A DNA stretch of 64,000 nt from Neurospora intermedia (taxonomy: Eukaryota; Ascomycota; Sordariomycetes; Sordariales; Sordariaceae): NCBI GenBank assembly GCA_037102815.1, contig BTPP01000005.1, positions 2,046,001-2,110,000 on the forward strand, in the 5' to 3' direction. A program made the translations under genes and the position numbers. The number at the start of each line of letters is the position of its first letter. Position 1 is the first letter of the stretch. The notes beneath the pieces are model-generated. The model worked only from the letters and a program-made list of their open reading frames with translations, searched no databases and was not told the DNA's origin. Shown piece by piece: positions 14,687 through 29,800 of this stretch.

Positions 14687-15284
14687 CTTGACTGATTCTG
14701 TGGTGGATTGAGGTTAGAGGGGGTGAACGACACGGGAAATTCGGAGTCGCGTCGAAAAAAAAAACCACAAAATGCAGAGGGACAGTATGGACGTACTCAG
14801 TGATCCAGCGGGGCCTTGCCTGAAGTCGGTTGTAAGGCTCAGAGACAAGTAGCTGACGACCGTGTTGAAGTCTTTCCCGAAATAATTTCCAGTTTGTGGG
14901 CTTTCAAAATTCGAGCGGGCACAGCAGCGCACTTCTGATGACTAAGCCCTGGTCTGTGCGTCGTCCATAAAACCCGAGACTCGGGAGCTGTTCTTGCCAA
15001 GACTTGCAAGTGTGGACTGCGTGCGGGGCATGAACGGGGCCTGCCGCTGGGGAAGCCAAGGGAATGGAACTTTGGAGTGAAATGTCAAGGTGAGTGAATG
15101 CGAACTGAACCAAATCCAATGCCCAAAAGTTGCGTTTTCTTCAAGTGATTGTCGGCTCGCTTCAGTTATCGCCAATTACCCTCCAAGTTCACGACAACTT
15201 GATTCGTTGAATAACCTCAACTCGCTACACTCGGTCGACATCACCACTCAAACATACCCAAACATTTCCAGTACTCGACACAGA
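14687..15284. promoter_or_regulatory. Shared divergent promoter region of rpl27 and NCE101
   Basis: The 598 bp between the two start codons must hold both promoters. On the NCE101 side a CA-rich leader (about 15235-15284) precedes the ATG. On the rpl27 side there is a purine-rich stretch at 14700-14770, and GT donors near 14795 could mark a 5'-UTR intron. No consensus TATA box stands out. Confidence 0.5.
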
Positions 15285-15522
15285 ATGCCTGCCCCAGTTT
15301 ACATCATCTCCCGGGTTGCGGATCCCATCTTTGCCGTCTTCATCGGCGTTTCCGCTGCGGCTTTGAGAATCAACCGCGAGGAGAAGGAGAAAGGCCGCAC
15401 CACCCAGGAGATCTTCCAGATTGCTCGTCGGTATGCTTCACTTTCTCCTGCGGGAATTTTCGACCCGTGCTAAACCTATATATAGGCGCCTTGGTCTCAC
15501 CTCGACTGCCAAGAGCTCGTAA
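15285..15522 (+). CDS. NCE101-family small membrane protein
   Basis: A 60-residue protein from two exons, 15285-15430 and 15486-15522, with a 55-nt GT..AG intron. The N-terminus MPAPVYIISRVADPIFAVF continues into a single hydrophobic helix (about residues 5-27), followed by a charged RINREEKEKGRTTQEIFQ tail. This is the layout of fungal NCE101 (non-classical export protein 1) proteins, which have the SRVADPIFA-type motif at the same place. The yeast member was linked to export of proteins lacking a signal peptide; the molecular role is not established. The gene is only 162 bp from the convergent TTC36-like gene and divergent from rpl27. It falls below many gene-finder length cut-offs. Confidence 0.85.
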
Positions 15523-15684
15523 GCTGTGTACTATCTGATCATGTCAACATGATGCAGTCACTTGCTACCGAGAAACGTACGGTTGCGGCCATGGTCGCGC
15601 CTTCATTGTTGTAAAATTTCTCATCATCATTATCCTACAGAAACAACTCCCTTTAATTGTACAGCATCGCCAGTTCCTTGACCT

Positions 15685-16488
15685 TCATGCCGAATAGGCC
15701 GGCCCGTACTCCTTCTTCAACGCCTCCCGGACCATCTGCCCACACAGCTTGGCTGTTGGGTTTGTGCTCACAGCGAGTGCTTTCGCGATTTCGTTGCCAT
15801 ATCTGCCACCCATAGCAAAGTCCCTCGAGGCATTCTCCTCGAAATCCAGCTTGTTCCAGCTTCCTTCTCGTCGACCCTGTGGTACAGCAAGGGTGTTGGA
15901 CTCCATCAACTTGGACGTCATATGATAGATGGCAGCTCTCTGGGTGTGTGCACTGGAAAGCGTCCTAACCACATTCTGGGACAATCTGGTCTGGGGCGTG
16001 GCAGGGGTCAGGAGCGAGATGGCGCGATCAAGGTCAGACAGAGCAGTCTCAGCCATCTGCAGTCGCTCGGCGTCATCGATATCCCGAATCAGTGCTTGGT
16101 GAAGCTGCTGGGAGCCCGAGATCAACATCGAATCGCCAACTAGCCGTCTAATCGCCTGCGCCCTATTGTTGCGGGCACTCGCGTACTCTGGGTATTCTTG
16201 GATGAGGCTTCCCAGCTGGGTGACACAGTCGCGATAGCCCTGAATGGTCTTATTCACGTCGGCCGTTCCATGCGCTGCAGGCTTTGCATTTGCGAGCTCG
16301 AGTTGCTGGATGGAGAGGATGATGTTGCGCTCTAGTTGGGCGACCTTGTCATATACGGCCTGGTCTTTGAAGTTGGGGTCTTTTGGCAGGCTAGTGTCGA
16401 CTTGCACTATCCGGGCGGGATCGTACTCTGGGTCCTGGATTTTCTCGAGGACGTTGAGATCTCGTGTGCTCAATGAGACGTAGGCCAT
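15685..16488 (-). CDS. TTC36-like tetratricopeptide repeat protein
   Basis: Single-exon gene for 267 residues. Recognisable features are an N-terminal MAYVSLSTRDLNVLEKIQDPE segment, helical TPR-like repeats with YPEYASARNNRAQAIRRL at about 99-116 and a second helix pair around ALSDLDRAISLL (about 145-156), then a C-terminal GRYGNEIAKALAVSTNPTAK block. The C-terminal Asn-Pro-x-Ala-Lys-Leu-Cys pattern resembles vertebrate TTC36, although this protein is longer than the roughly 190-residue animal form. TPRs mediate protein-protein contacts; the partner is unknown. It is divergent from the HPPD gene 1.35 kb away. That is noteworthy because vertebrate TTC36 has been linked to control of 4-hydroxyphenylpyruvate dioxygenase. 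Confidence 0.82.
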   Translation of the reverse strand: MAYVSLSTRDLNVLEKIQDPEYDPARIVQVDTSLPKDPNFKDQAVYDKVAQLERNIILSIQQLELANAKPAAHGTADVNKTIQGYRDCVTQLGSLIQEYPEYASARNNRAQAIRRLVGDSMLISGSQQLHQALIRDIDDAERLQMAETALSDLDRAISLLTPATPQTRLSQNVVRTLSSAHTQRAAIYHMTSKLMESNTLAVPQGRREGSWNKLDFEENASRDFAMGGRYGNEIAKALAVSTNPTAKLCGQMVREALKKEYGPAYSA

Positions 16489-19072
<2,584 letters not shown>

Positions 19073-20309
19073 AGTTGGGAGCGTAAGGTCGGGTGATGAG
19101 ATTGACGATTCATATTTTTTTTTCTTGTATGATATCTTTTTTTTTTGGCACAAAAGCTTGGGGTCGGCCGGCAGGGGAGCTGGCCGAAAGGGTCTTAGCA
19201 TGGCATCTTGCAGGCGTACTTGTTTGTGGTTTCGATATGGCTTCAAACCAAGAAGTGGAGCATAGAAGCAGCTTTGGCATAGTTAAGTTATGCAAATCAT
19301 GTGATGATTTTGACACGTGCTTACTTGGTCATTCTGAAATCTTGCTGTGTGAAGATGTAATGAGCGAATTCACGGTGGTGTATTAGCTTCGCATGAGAAC
19401 GAGGGGTTGAAACATTTTGTTGACCGGTTCATAAATCGCCAGTCATAATCGCTCAACAAGTTCCTTTCGCATTCTGCTCTTCACTTGTCTCTCACCACGC
19501 AGTCTGACCTCATTGCATATGATTTGTTTGATTTGTTCAAGGGCAGGATTTTTCCTTTGTCGGAACATCACCGGAACCGTGTAGACATATGAATATTAGC
19601 TTTTTTTTTTCTTTTTTCTTTTTTTTTCTTTTTTTTTTTTTTTTTTTTGTACGCCACATGATGATGCTGGTATGATCTCAAAATTTAACATGGCCGTATC
19701 ACTCCACATATATGATTTATTGCGTGCCCGTCCTCTCTTCCCCCTCGATGCAAGGCACTCTACTGATACGAAAAGACTCGTCTTAATCATTCTTCCATAA
19801 CCATATCCGTCTCCCATCTCCTTCACAGATGCGCCACACCCAACGAATCGTCTTCTTGAATGTATAGGACCATTTCACATCCGTTGTGCCCTGTCATTTC
19901 TTTGGCCCTTTCGCTAGTTTCCCTTTGCACTGCCTTGTTGGTAAAGAGCATGAAGAAGCCATGGCCCCGTCGTCTCTAGTTATTCGACTGGTGTCTCTTA
20001 CAGCTTTGGTTTTGGGAGTTCCACTTTGGACTTTCTTCTTAGGCAAGTCGTCTGGGTATCTTTGATCGTGATGCCGTGTATATTTTCGTGTTCTTTGCAG
20101 CGCCAACCCCTCCATGTAACAGATATGTTCGACATACCCGTAAAACTGCTCTGTTTCGGCTCATCGTATCGTTTTCGTTCATGATGCCATACTATCGATG
20201 CTCTTAACCAGAGTGTCCGGTTTGATTCTACCCGAAGAATCGGAAACGTTCAAGCAGAGCGGCCAATTGTTGTTCTCCATCTGCCGCCATTTGTAGCATG
20301 CTCCTCACT
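19073..20309. other. 3' flanks between convergent genes HPPD and ssl1
   Basis: 1.2 kb with no supported gene. It contains a long T-rich tract (19601-19648). Antisense ORFs that extend into it from HPPD are shadows. Confidence 0.6.
19601..19648. repeat. T-rich tract interrupted by single C residues
   Basis: Forty-eight nucleotides made only of T and a few C, with pure T runs of up to 18, in the convergent 3' region. Confidence 0.85.
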
Positions 20310-21787
20310 CTAGGAATCCATCACCATGGGTGTAGGGCCGCCGTCTGGTACTGCTACTGCCGTATCCTTCTCCAGATCCCTCGTATCGCTCTGACACCCA
20401 GGACAATTATGAATAGTCTCGTGGGCAAAGACATCACAGTCTATGCAAAAATGATTTCCGCATACCTGGCAAGCATACCGCCCGCTTTCACTGACACCCT
20501 TGAGTTCCGGCTTTAGATTTTTCTGCTCGCCGTCCTGTTGTTTCCCGCTACCTTTAGCTCCGGCTCTCCCTCCTAACACCGCTGGCGCTGCCGCCACTGA
20601 ATCCCTTGGCCTAGCAGGAAAGGGTGTCAGGCACGAGTAGCACGCCGTCGACCTATACGCCTGAGACCACGGAACCTCCACAAACACCTTGAGCGGGAAC
20701 AGATGATGGTACGACCTCGCCAAGTGCGTGCTCTGGATGAGCGTCAGCTTGCAGATCGGACAGTCGATCGGCAGCCGGCACACTTTGATTCCGCAGCGCG
20801 GACAGGTGTACCCCTCGCGCGTGGGCTTCGCGTGGCAGGCGCAGAAGCTGACATGGTCTTTCGGAGCAAGCGTGCGGCTGGGAAAGCCCATCATGAGCAG
20901 GCTGGCGGTATTTTGCTCGGGCGTGCGGGTGACGGGCGGAGTGGTGGCGGCGAAGAAGAGCTCCTTGAGGTGCACCTCGTCTACGGCGACGCTGTAGTTG
21001 CCGTCGTGGTTGTTCGTCCGCTTGCAAAGCTCGCTGCAGATGGCGACTTGGCCGGCGAGGCCAACGACCGAGACGCGGATGCGGTCGGCTACGAGGTCGT
21101 TGATGGTGTCGTGTATGTCGCCCGGATCAATTGAGACGAGGGCACCGTAGATTATCAGTACTTCGCGTGTGGCATGTGACGGCGTTTGACTGTACAAAAA
21201 CATAAAGCGGTTAGCGAATGACCTCTGTTACGGAGGGGGTGGGGCCGTAGCGCTGACTATAGAGCACCTCGGCACATTTGAAGTGCATTCTGTAAACTCG
21301 GATTTCCTTGGGGGTCTTGTTGCTCGCTCCATTGCATCAACTTTTCGATGTGCTCGGCCGGATTCCCGCTCAGGTCGCTTATTCGCACAGCAATTCCATC
21401 GCGCATTCCCACGATGCCTAGCTGACTGATCGGGTTTTGCTCGAAATACTCGCGTACGAAGCCAATGGCGTTATTTAGAACGACTCGGTAACGGTTTGGT
21501 AGCAGGTCTTTGTCAGCCATGGCGAAACTCATGTCGAGCACAAGCATCAGATGGCGGATAATTCCACGCTGAAGAGGTGTTGTGTCGCGCAGAAGGCGAC
21601 GCCGCTTCTCGGCCTCCCGAATCTCTGCGATGGAGAGGCCGCTGTCTGCTGTTTCCAGGACGGTATCCCAGGAGCGCTTAACATCTTCCCAGGACGCCTT
21701 GGTTTGCTTGCTGCGCCCATCCGCTGTCCTCTTTCCATTTCTCTTGAGCTCATCGTCGGAGGCGTACTCGCCGTCCGAGTCAGCCAT
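20310..21787 (-). CDS. ssl1: TFIIH core subunit Ssl1/p44
   Basis: Core subunit of general transcription factor TFIIH, which contacts the XPD/Rad3 helicase and works in RNA polymerase II initiation and nucleotide excision repair. Two exons, 21787-21258 and 21189-20310, give 469 residues (yeast Ssl1 is 461). The join restores RGALYQTPSHATREV across a phase-2 intron with donor GTCAGC. Domains: an acidic N-terminus MADSDGEYASDDELKRNG, a Ssl1-like von Willebrand A domain from about 75 (IRHLMLVLDMSFAM) to about 235, a zinc-binding block at about 293-323 (CxC..CPRCGIKVC..CPIC), and a C4-type RING near the C-terminus (CYSC at about 360, then CQVCGNHFCIDC, ending CPGC at about 442). A low-complexity Ala/Gly/Lys insert of roughly 45 residues splits the last zinc domain. 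I chose the ATG at 21787 (CAAACATGG, MADSDGEY); an in-frame ATG 36 codons upstream adds a tail unlike the family. Confidence 0.95.
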
Positions 21788-24700
21788 GTTTGCGTATGTT
21801 TGTCGAGATAGTTTGACAAATCGTAGCTGGCTCTCTATTAGTGGGAGAAGATCGAGGGCCGCTTCGAACGAGTGGGGGGTTCGGAAGTTCGACAATCAGG
21901 GCCTTTAGTCGTGTTCGTGTAGACAACTCCCTGGTAGGTGTTGATCGGGAGGCCGGGTACTGGTTGTCGCGTTGAGAAAGTGCCGGAGAGAAATAAGAAA
22001 GGATGGAGAAAAGGAGATACGCGACAAGGTTGAATGCACAAGCTGAACAAAGGTTCGTGGTGTGTGGTGGAAGCCGGAAATGTTTACTGGACTGCAAGGC
22101 TGTTTCCCAAATGCGCGAACTCGTGTATGTAGGCAGCCTCGCAGGAAGAGTGGGGCCTGTGAAATCGAATCAGATCGGTGCTGGGTACCGACATCTCGTC
22201 TTGTGTAACTACAGGCTGCAATCCGTGGTTAGGATGCTGCACTTGGTTCGTGGTGGTGGGCAAAGGTGGTGGATTGGTTGATCAGGCTAACTAACGGTTT
22301 ACTACCGTGACCCACGGTTAAATACCTCTACTGCACACCAGAATCTATACGCCCCATAGCACCTTCCAAGGCCTCGAAATTCGACAGCGAAGTTTATTTT
22401 CACCACAACTTCAAAGCGAAGGTCAACTCTGCCTTGAAGCTTGGTTACGAGTCACGACATTCAAATGACGTGCATACCTGTTTAAATATATACTACATGA
22501 TGTGCCCGCTACCCAGAAGGGCCACTGGATTGTCTTGAGGCGATGTAGGGTTATGCCTTCGGCCTGCGACTTTCACATGCGTGTGCCCGGGGTTCACCAG
22601 ACTGTTGAAGTAATCAACAACCTCAAAGAGTATGTAGGCATACAAGGCTCAAATAAATCATGGATCGGTCGTCGTCGGTACTGCGGGGGTGCGTGATACT
22701 TTCGCGGTCAAATCGCTTGGCGAGATGGGAATCCCACGTGGAAAACGGCCAGCCAGGGAGTCCAACTGTCCGTTCCGGTCCGGATTCCGGGCACGGGCTC
22801 TCCCGAATGCTAGAGTCCAGACGACGGAACGGGGTCCAACGGCTTTGATGTGTCCATATATCCGTTTCGGTATCGCGGTCCAATGAATCTGCAGGGTCAC
22901 CAGCGAGACAGACACCGTAGAGGTATGGCGTGAGTCGCATGTTTCGTGATGTAGTGAAACAGGTAAACACCCTTCCTTACCATGAGCAAACCAACTGTCA
23001 CAGTGCAGTGCACAACTACTTACTGGAGATTGGGGTGACAAGATCGAAGCTAATTATTACATCGAGTTATACTCGACAAAGGAATGCAGTAAGATGCGAC
23101 CTTAAAGCGGACCGCGTACTTGGCGTGATGTGCCCGACAGAGGCTTCGTAGCGAGGCATTGTAGGATCGTGAAATGCGATGAAAGGTTGCGCCGTGGAGT
23201 CGCCTCGCCGTTAGTAGTAAGGTACATGTACATAGTAGATGTACCGGCCCCGTGCCGGCCCGTTCCAGCTCTGCGGTTGATCGTGGCTCGCCTGCGACCT
23301 ACGCGCTGACAGGTGGCCAATAATAAAACGCCGACTGAATTGACGTTACGTCACGGCACCTTCGGCCGAGGTTTCGAAGATCCCCGCTCACTGGTCAACG
23401 GCCAAGACTGACCTGTGCCGCCTCTGACGTAATACCTCAGCCGCTTGTAGTGTATGGGCGCAATTGATTAAGGTAAGCAACTCGCGATCGTACGCGGTCG
23501 AAACTTCACACAAGAAGGGCCAGATTTTTCGTGGTTCTTCTCGGTTGCTGTGCCCAAGGAATGGTTTATTCGTCTCCGGGCACTGTAAAAGAAAGAGGCA
23601 GTAGTGTATTATGTACGCCATTTGGCCCCAAACGCTGGACAAACCTGTACCTGGAGCTTTGCGGAATCAGATCATCGTTCGCATGGTTGAATGGTGTTGA
23701 AGTTTCGATTTTATGCCCTCGTTCCGAGACGCGAGTCAAGCGATGCGGTCAGCGGAAAATACGCCAGCGGCGCTGCATCTACCCTATCTTTCTGACCTTC
23801 ATCCGTTCAACCCTAGAGGTACATACGTACAGGTAGCAGGAGCTCCGTCTGTACCGGTTCTCCAAGCCACACATCCAGTCAGTCCATCGTGCTCACGTGA
23901 AATGGATGTTTCCGTCAAAATCGCAAACATGTCGAATGGGTGGCCACCCGTGCCTTCCAAGCTCAAACTTTCTCTCACCGCTGGAAAATACAAAGATGGG
24001 TTGTAGTGGGAGATGATGGACGCTGCACGTGAGTGGAAGAAGAAGAGATTGTCGTAGATGTCAATCAACTGAAGCGATTCAAGGAACGCAAGACGCGCCC
24101 CTTTTCGTCATGTGAAGGACAGGCAAGTCGCTTCGGATTCTGGATTCGAGATTGCATCGATCTGTCCCTTTTCCAGAAGGCAGCATAAATTGCCTGAGAG
24201 GAGACAGAGGTTGCACTTGTCCGATTCCTATGCACACCGATGACTCCACCGAAGCCTTTCCACGTTCAAAGAAGCCCTTCGAGACGGCAGCCCCGAGCCA
24301 GGTTTTCGGGTGCCTCCACCAAGACGAATCCAAGGCTCGAGAGTCGATTGAAGCCACAGAATCGATGGTGTTGCCAAACCACCCAGAACAACCCAATGAG
24401 GCCAAATGAGCCCATACAGCGCTAACTTGATTTTGAACAACATGCCAATGGTGTGCAATGATCATTTGCGCCGTTATCTCCTTTTGGTGTCTCCATGGGC
24501 TCGAAAGGGAATTGCATGGCGGCATGGACATGCGGTGTCAATAAAAGATGGGGCTTGAGCTGAATTGGAAACGGCTTTTTGCTGCTAAACAACACTAGTG
24601 ATTACTTGTCATCCGATTACCCGTGCCTTCTTGCTTGCCCGGTTTCAATATGGGAAATTCCGGTCAGGATTTGGTGCTGATAGTGCAGTAACAGTATCGA

Positions 24701-26802
24701 GGTTGCCCAAGCCTTGATGGGACTGGTTGTAAAGATGAGTTTGTTAGGCTGCTAACGCTCTAGTGTATGGCTCTTTTTCCCGACCGTACAAGATCATCGG
24801 CCGCCGGTTGAAGAAGCGTTGAGGTTTGTGCCGAAGATTTGCTAGATTTGCATTTGCGTGCGTACAACGCAACGACAACAACGGGAATGACGGGAATCAA
24901 CCAACACTCCTGCTGTCGGCCAAGACAATGCGGTCGCTCCTGATTGCAAGGTGGCCTCGGCATGCCGCTGTTCGCTCTTCTATCGCATCTTGGCATATTG
25001 TAGTGTTTCAGTGTTTGTCCATCACATCCGCGACCCGACATTCATCGCGGGAAGACACGATGACATGAATGGAAGGAAGACGTGAAGATGACTCTTTGCC
25101 ATTGCGGAAGCACACGCGGCACAGTAGTGTAGTGTAGTGTGGTGTAGTAGTGTATGCTACCTAGGTACTGGAGGACTGGAGTCATCAGCGGCGGAATCCA
25201 CCCCGAGCTGCCCACTTTCCCACCCATGGTGTTCCTTGGGACAAAACGCCTCGATCTTCATCCCGATCATTCTAGCTCAACCTTGTGCATGTATACTACG
25301 CTGGAGGTGCATGACAAAAAAACTTTGCCAAATGGTGATTGCCTCCAAGTTTGTGACTTTTGCGCCTCGTCAAACACTGCTGTACATTATGTCTTTATTC
25401 TCACATTATGTAATATGGAACAACTTGCTGTGTGGTTGATCAGACGGGACCCAAGACGTGAAGTGGAAATATAGAAAGTACTCAAGTACATACCGACCTA
25501 CCTAGATGTATGAATCGACATCGATGGGGCGCTTGGATCAGGCAGATCCATGACAGTTCAGTGGACGTTAATCATTTGCTGTGCTGACCTAAACCCAAAG
25601 GGGATAACAACCCCTTGCCGTAGCTCCGTGCCCGCGCGCTCGCAGCCTCTCTTCGCCGCCCCAGGTCCGGGCCATCACGTCATAGTCCCCTTTGGCGAAC
25701 TGGGGCCCTGCCAACTTTCGCTCCATCCCGGGCAGGTTCCATCCACGGGTTCCCGTTGCAGGTCTCGGCAAGTTTGCTGTAGAGGACTAGAGGTAGAGGT
25801 AGGTCCATAGTCGGGGGCCAGTGGCATCGCTCGCCTGCCATCCACCACTCACCAGAGTCAAGTTTCCAGCCTGGCTTTTGTGCCTTCCCTCTCTCGACTG
25901 TCAAGTGGTGAACACCTGCGGCTGCACCTGACTGGCAGACCGATTTGTTCCAGGTTAGTGAGCCTCCAGACTGCCCGAGCCTGCCAGCCTGCCAACTGGA
26001 CCACCACCCACGTTGACGAACCAGGAAGCCCGCCCACTGCCGCTCTAACACGCCCTGACACGCCCGTCCTTAGTAGTCCACTTCCAGAGTGCACCGTCCG
26101 TCCGCCTGGAGCCAAGTTCAAGTCTCTGCTTCTCGAGAGGTGCAGGTCTGTCTCCAGGGCTTTGTTTCCCACTCGTCCAGTTGTCGAGACCCCGAAGTTC
26201 CAACTTGGCCGTTCCGGCTGCTGCACCGGCCAAACACACCCACATCCCGTCGATTCATCCGCCGAACATCCATACCTCTAGTCTTCCCTTCCTCCCGTCT
26301 ACCGTACACCTCGCCTCCAAACTGAAGCCTCCAACTAAACCTCCGCCGTCAAGGATCCACGCAGACAGACCGTCCTCCTACTACCGAACACGCACCCGCA
26401 CAGCCAGCAGCAGCAGCACACCGCAGACAGACGGTCAACAACATCCAACTTGTACTATTCACCTAAAGACAACCAAGTCCGCACTAGTCCCTCTTCACAC
26501 TAAGTATACCCAGCCTGATCTTGATTCAGGCCCCGTCCGAACGAATCAAACCCTGTCCCACCGCGCCCTGTCCTGCTACAGTCTACGAGTGCTTTCTGCC
26601 TGTCCAAGACGCCGGCCACCAAGCAACCCGCTACGCCAGAACCCTCGACGAACCTTTGACACAAAGCTGGCCCCTATTGACCCCAACAACATAGCGCACG
26701 CGCCATAATACCCATTCGTGTTGCCGAGCACCACGACACTACTCAACAGTTAATATTCGACACTTGTTAAGCTGGACTTTGGAGAGATACTGCACATGAG
26801 GA
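21788..26802. other. Intergenic region between divergent ssl1 and histidine kinase genes
   Basis: Five kilobases without a recognisable gene. The left end is the ssl1 promoter. The right end, about 25.9-26.8 kb, is CT/CA-rich, as is usual for a long 5' leader; an unrelated-frame ORF (26181-26708) there has Pro/Thr/Ser-rich composition and is not supported. Motifs of the TAGTGTA type (25122-25155) and CTAGAGGTA type (23813-23822, 25787-25800) occur. Confidence 0.6.
25122..25155. repeat. Imperfect TAGTG(T) tandem array
   Basis: Five-base units TAGTG or TAGTGT repeated about six times, leading into a CTACCTAGGTAC palindrome-like word at about 25158. Confidence 0.7.
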
Positions 26803-26840
26803 ATGCGATTTTTCAGCCTTCATCGCCGAAGCCACAGTAA
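26796..26840 (+). other. Upstream ORF overlapping the histidine kinase start
   Basis: An ATG at 26796 opens a 14-codon ORF in another frame that ends at TAA 26838-26840, 35 nt inside the kinase CDS (ATG at 26803). The context of the upstream ATG is weak (C at -3), so leaky scanning could let ribosomes reach the kinase start. Confidence 0.6.
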
Positions 26841-29800
26841 AGAGAAAGAGAAAGAGAAGGAGAAGGAGAAAAGAAAGAGCATATCCCTGCCTCTTCTGCG
26901 CCCTCGCTCCACCGAAAGACCAAGAACAACCGAATCCACGCTCACATCCACTACCACTACGACTCCCGCTCTCACTCCTACTCCCACTCTCACAATCACA
27001 GATACTACGGCGGCCACGACGCCTACGATCACGACCGCGAAGCCAGTCACGCCCCCACGCACGACGACAACTCCTCCCAGGACTGTCATCGAGTCACCCG
27101 ACAGTCACTGTTCCAACCAGTGCGCCATTGCGCGAACCCACACCGGTCCTACCGATGATTATGCCCTGAACCTTCCAGAGGCTTCTGCGCCGTCTGAACA
27201 GCTTGAACATCAGGACCAAATGACTGGTGGCGTCAACGGGAGAGGAGGGCTAGGGTCGCTTCAACTTCCAACGCCGCATTCACGGGCTTCCAATCAGCAC
27301 GCTCATGCACCCGTCGTGGATGACATCCGGTCTCGGGACTCGGTGCGCAAGCCTTCCAGGCTTTCTTCCGAGGTTAGCTTCAACGATAGCCCTTCCAGCG
27401 AACCGACATCTGAAGAGAGGGACTTGCAGCAGGTAGAGAATGGAAAGAGGACAGTCGGGGAATCGCAGCGGGGTAAGATGGATACGTCCGAGGCAAAACG
27501 GCAGCTAAGTCAATACCGTTTGCACTTGGCCCGCGAGATGGAAAAAAGAGAGATTGTTGCGGCAACGGAGAACCGGCTGGCCATCCCGGGCCCGGTCCGC
27601 GTATCTCCTATACAGGAGGAGGCCAGCAGTCCCTCGCCACAGCTCCCCCAGAGCGGCAGCGAGCCAACCACGACATCGACCGAGTCTGGGAATACCATCC
27701 GCGGCGGTGTCACCCCCGGCTTGACGGCTAGAACCCCTTCGTATCCCTTCCCGCGCATGGCATCCTCGCCCGGATTTCCACACAGTGGCCTGCCATTTCA
27801 CCGCCCGTTCACCACGCTCTCACCAACTACATTTCCGACCACGCATTCGTCTACGGGGGCTCACGTCTCCTTTGCTGGCATTCAGGGTCTTGACCATTCT
27901 GTCTCCAACCCCTCTACTCCTGCCTCAGCAATGACCTTTCTGCCTCCAGGGTGCTCCGGTACTGTGCAAGGTGAATTTGCGACACCCAATCTATACGACC
28001 TGACCCTTATGCTTTCGGCTGAGCCGGGCTTGGATGCATGGTGGCACACAGTTGTTCAGATCATGACTGAAGTGTACAGGGCTGAAAGGGTGACCCTGGC
28101 TGTGCCTGCCGATCCGACGGATATTGAGAACGTGCCATGGGGCCAAAAGGCAACGTACAACCCCCACCAGGAGGATGGCCTGAGCCTAGGCTATCTTGCT
28201 AGAGGCTCGAGCTTTGTCCACAGCAGTACCGACGATATCACCGACCTCTATCAGCACAACGACGAATCTCTTAAGCCCAAGGGCTTAGCGCGCCCCGGCC
28301 TGCCGAGCCGACACTCGTTCTCTTCTTATGAAGACAGCAAGGACAAGAAGGTGTCGGTTGAACGAACGCCAGTGACACCCCTTCGGCCACCAATGGCATC
28401 GCGAAGCAAGACTGCTCACCCAGGGGTCGGACGCGATCGAGATGTGAGTGAGGATGATGATGTTGCTGTGAGCTTGAATCGTGAAGCTTTGGCAGAGCAT
28501 GACGCCCTTGAGGGCCAGCAGCCCATTCCAAGCTGGGAAGCACCAATAACCAATAAGAGAGAAGGGCACGGGAAGCTCTTAAATGTTCTCCAGGCATTGG
28601 ATTACGAGGCCGATCCATTAATCGATCACAATGGGGTATTGCGGGTTTTGGAACGTGGTCGTGTTGTTGCTCTTACTAGGTCATACCCGTATCTTACACA
28701 CACATCGTCAACCGACAGCAAAGCCGCTGATCCCAGAGTTGCGACGCGCAGCCAGTCACCAGAGGGGCCACGGAAAAAAATCAAGAAAATTCGCACGCGA
28801 TCCGAGTCAGCGACTAAACTCTCTGCGCTTCTGGGCAGTGCAACTTTGTCAACCGCCGCAGGCAGGACCTCGGGCGGGCACGGCTTGGAGAAGAAAGCTA
28901 CCGGAATTGCCTCTCGCTTGGATGACGAATACCCAAGACCCCCGACACCCAAGTATGAGGAGTACGAGCAGGCACCACCATCTCCTTGGTCTCAATCCCC
29001 GGCCCCGTCCCCCGCTGTGAGGGCTGACCCTAGCGAAAATCCTTTCTTTGCGGATGCCATGGTCGATGAGGAGTCGTTCAATCCAGGCTCGGCTCCTCCT
29101 GACTACTCAGCTCTGCAACCACCTGAAGCTATTGGGGTTGATAACTCGTGGACGGTATTGCATATCCCTTTAACCCATGTCCTACTGTCGAAACCTCAGC
29201 AGCCAGGCTTCAAGCTGGATTCGACGTTTTTGGAGCAAAAGATGTCACAACGGGGCAAGTCAAGTCACACGCCGACAATTCCTACTCCCTACCAAGAACC
29301 TGTCGCCAAGGAAAAGCACGCTCCGATTGCGATTCTGTCTATACTCAGCCCCATTATCCCGTATCCCACCAATCTACGCCACTCGTTGGAGCACTTGGCA
29401 CCACACCTGGCCACATCTTTTTCTCTGTGTCGTCACTATACTAACCTCGAAACGGAGCTGAACGGTCTCCAGAAACGAAGGCCACAGACGGCTGGCTTTG
29501 GTGCGTTGGGTCCTGACGGACGTCCGCTGGCTGATCCTACCGCTTTCACAATGGGATACCTCCCAACCGATGACAGCATCTCTCAGCAGTCGCACGCTGG
29601 CAGCATAACCAGTCCTAGCGAGTACTCTGGACCCTCTCGCAGTGTCATCCACTCCCCGAATGGGACGCCCACTTGGGATTCCTCGGCACTGAGTTATCTA
29701 ATGGACAAGAGGTCATCCTCTGCCAGTCCAGCTCCTGTCGCCGCTGGGGACAGTTACTTCACCACCACGCCAAAGCCGGGAGGTACTGGTGTGGGACAAC

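Noticed and set aside
20703-21134. 143-codon ORF antisense to ssl1
   Set aside because: Shadow of the second ssl1 exon with no recognisable motif.
21788-21895. 36-residue upstream extension of Ssl1
   Set aside because: Other Ssl1 proteins begin near the acidic MADSDGEY segment, and the internal ATG has a better context.
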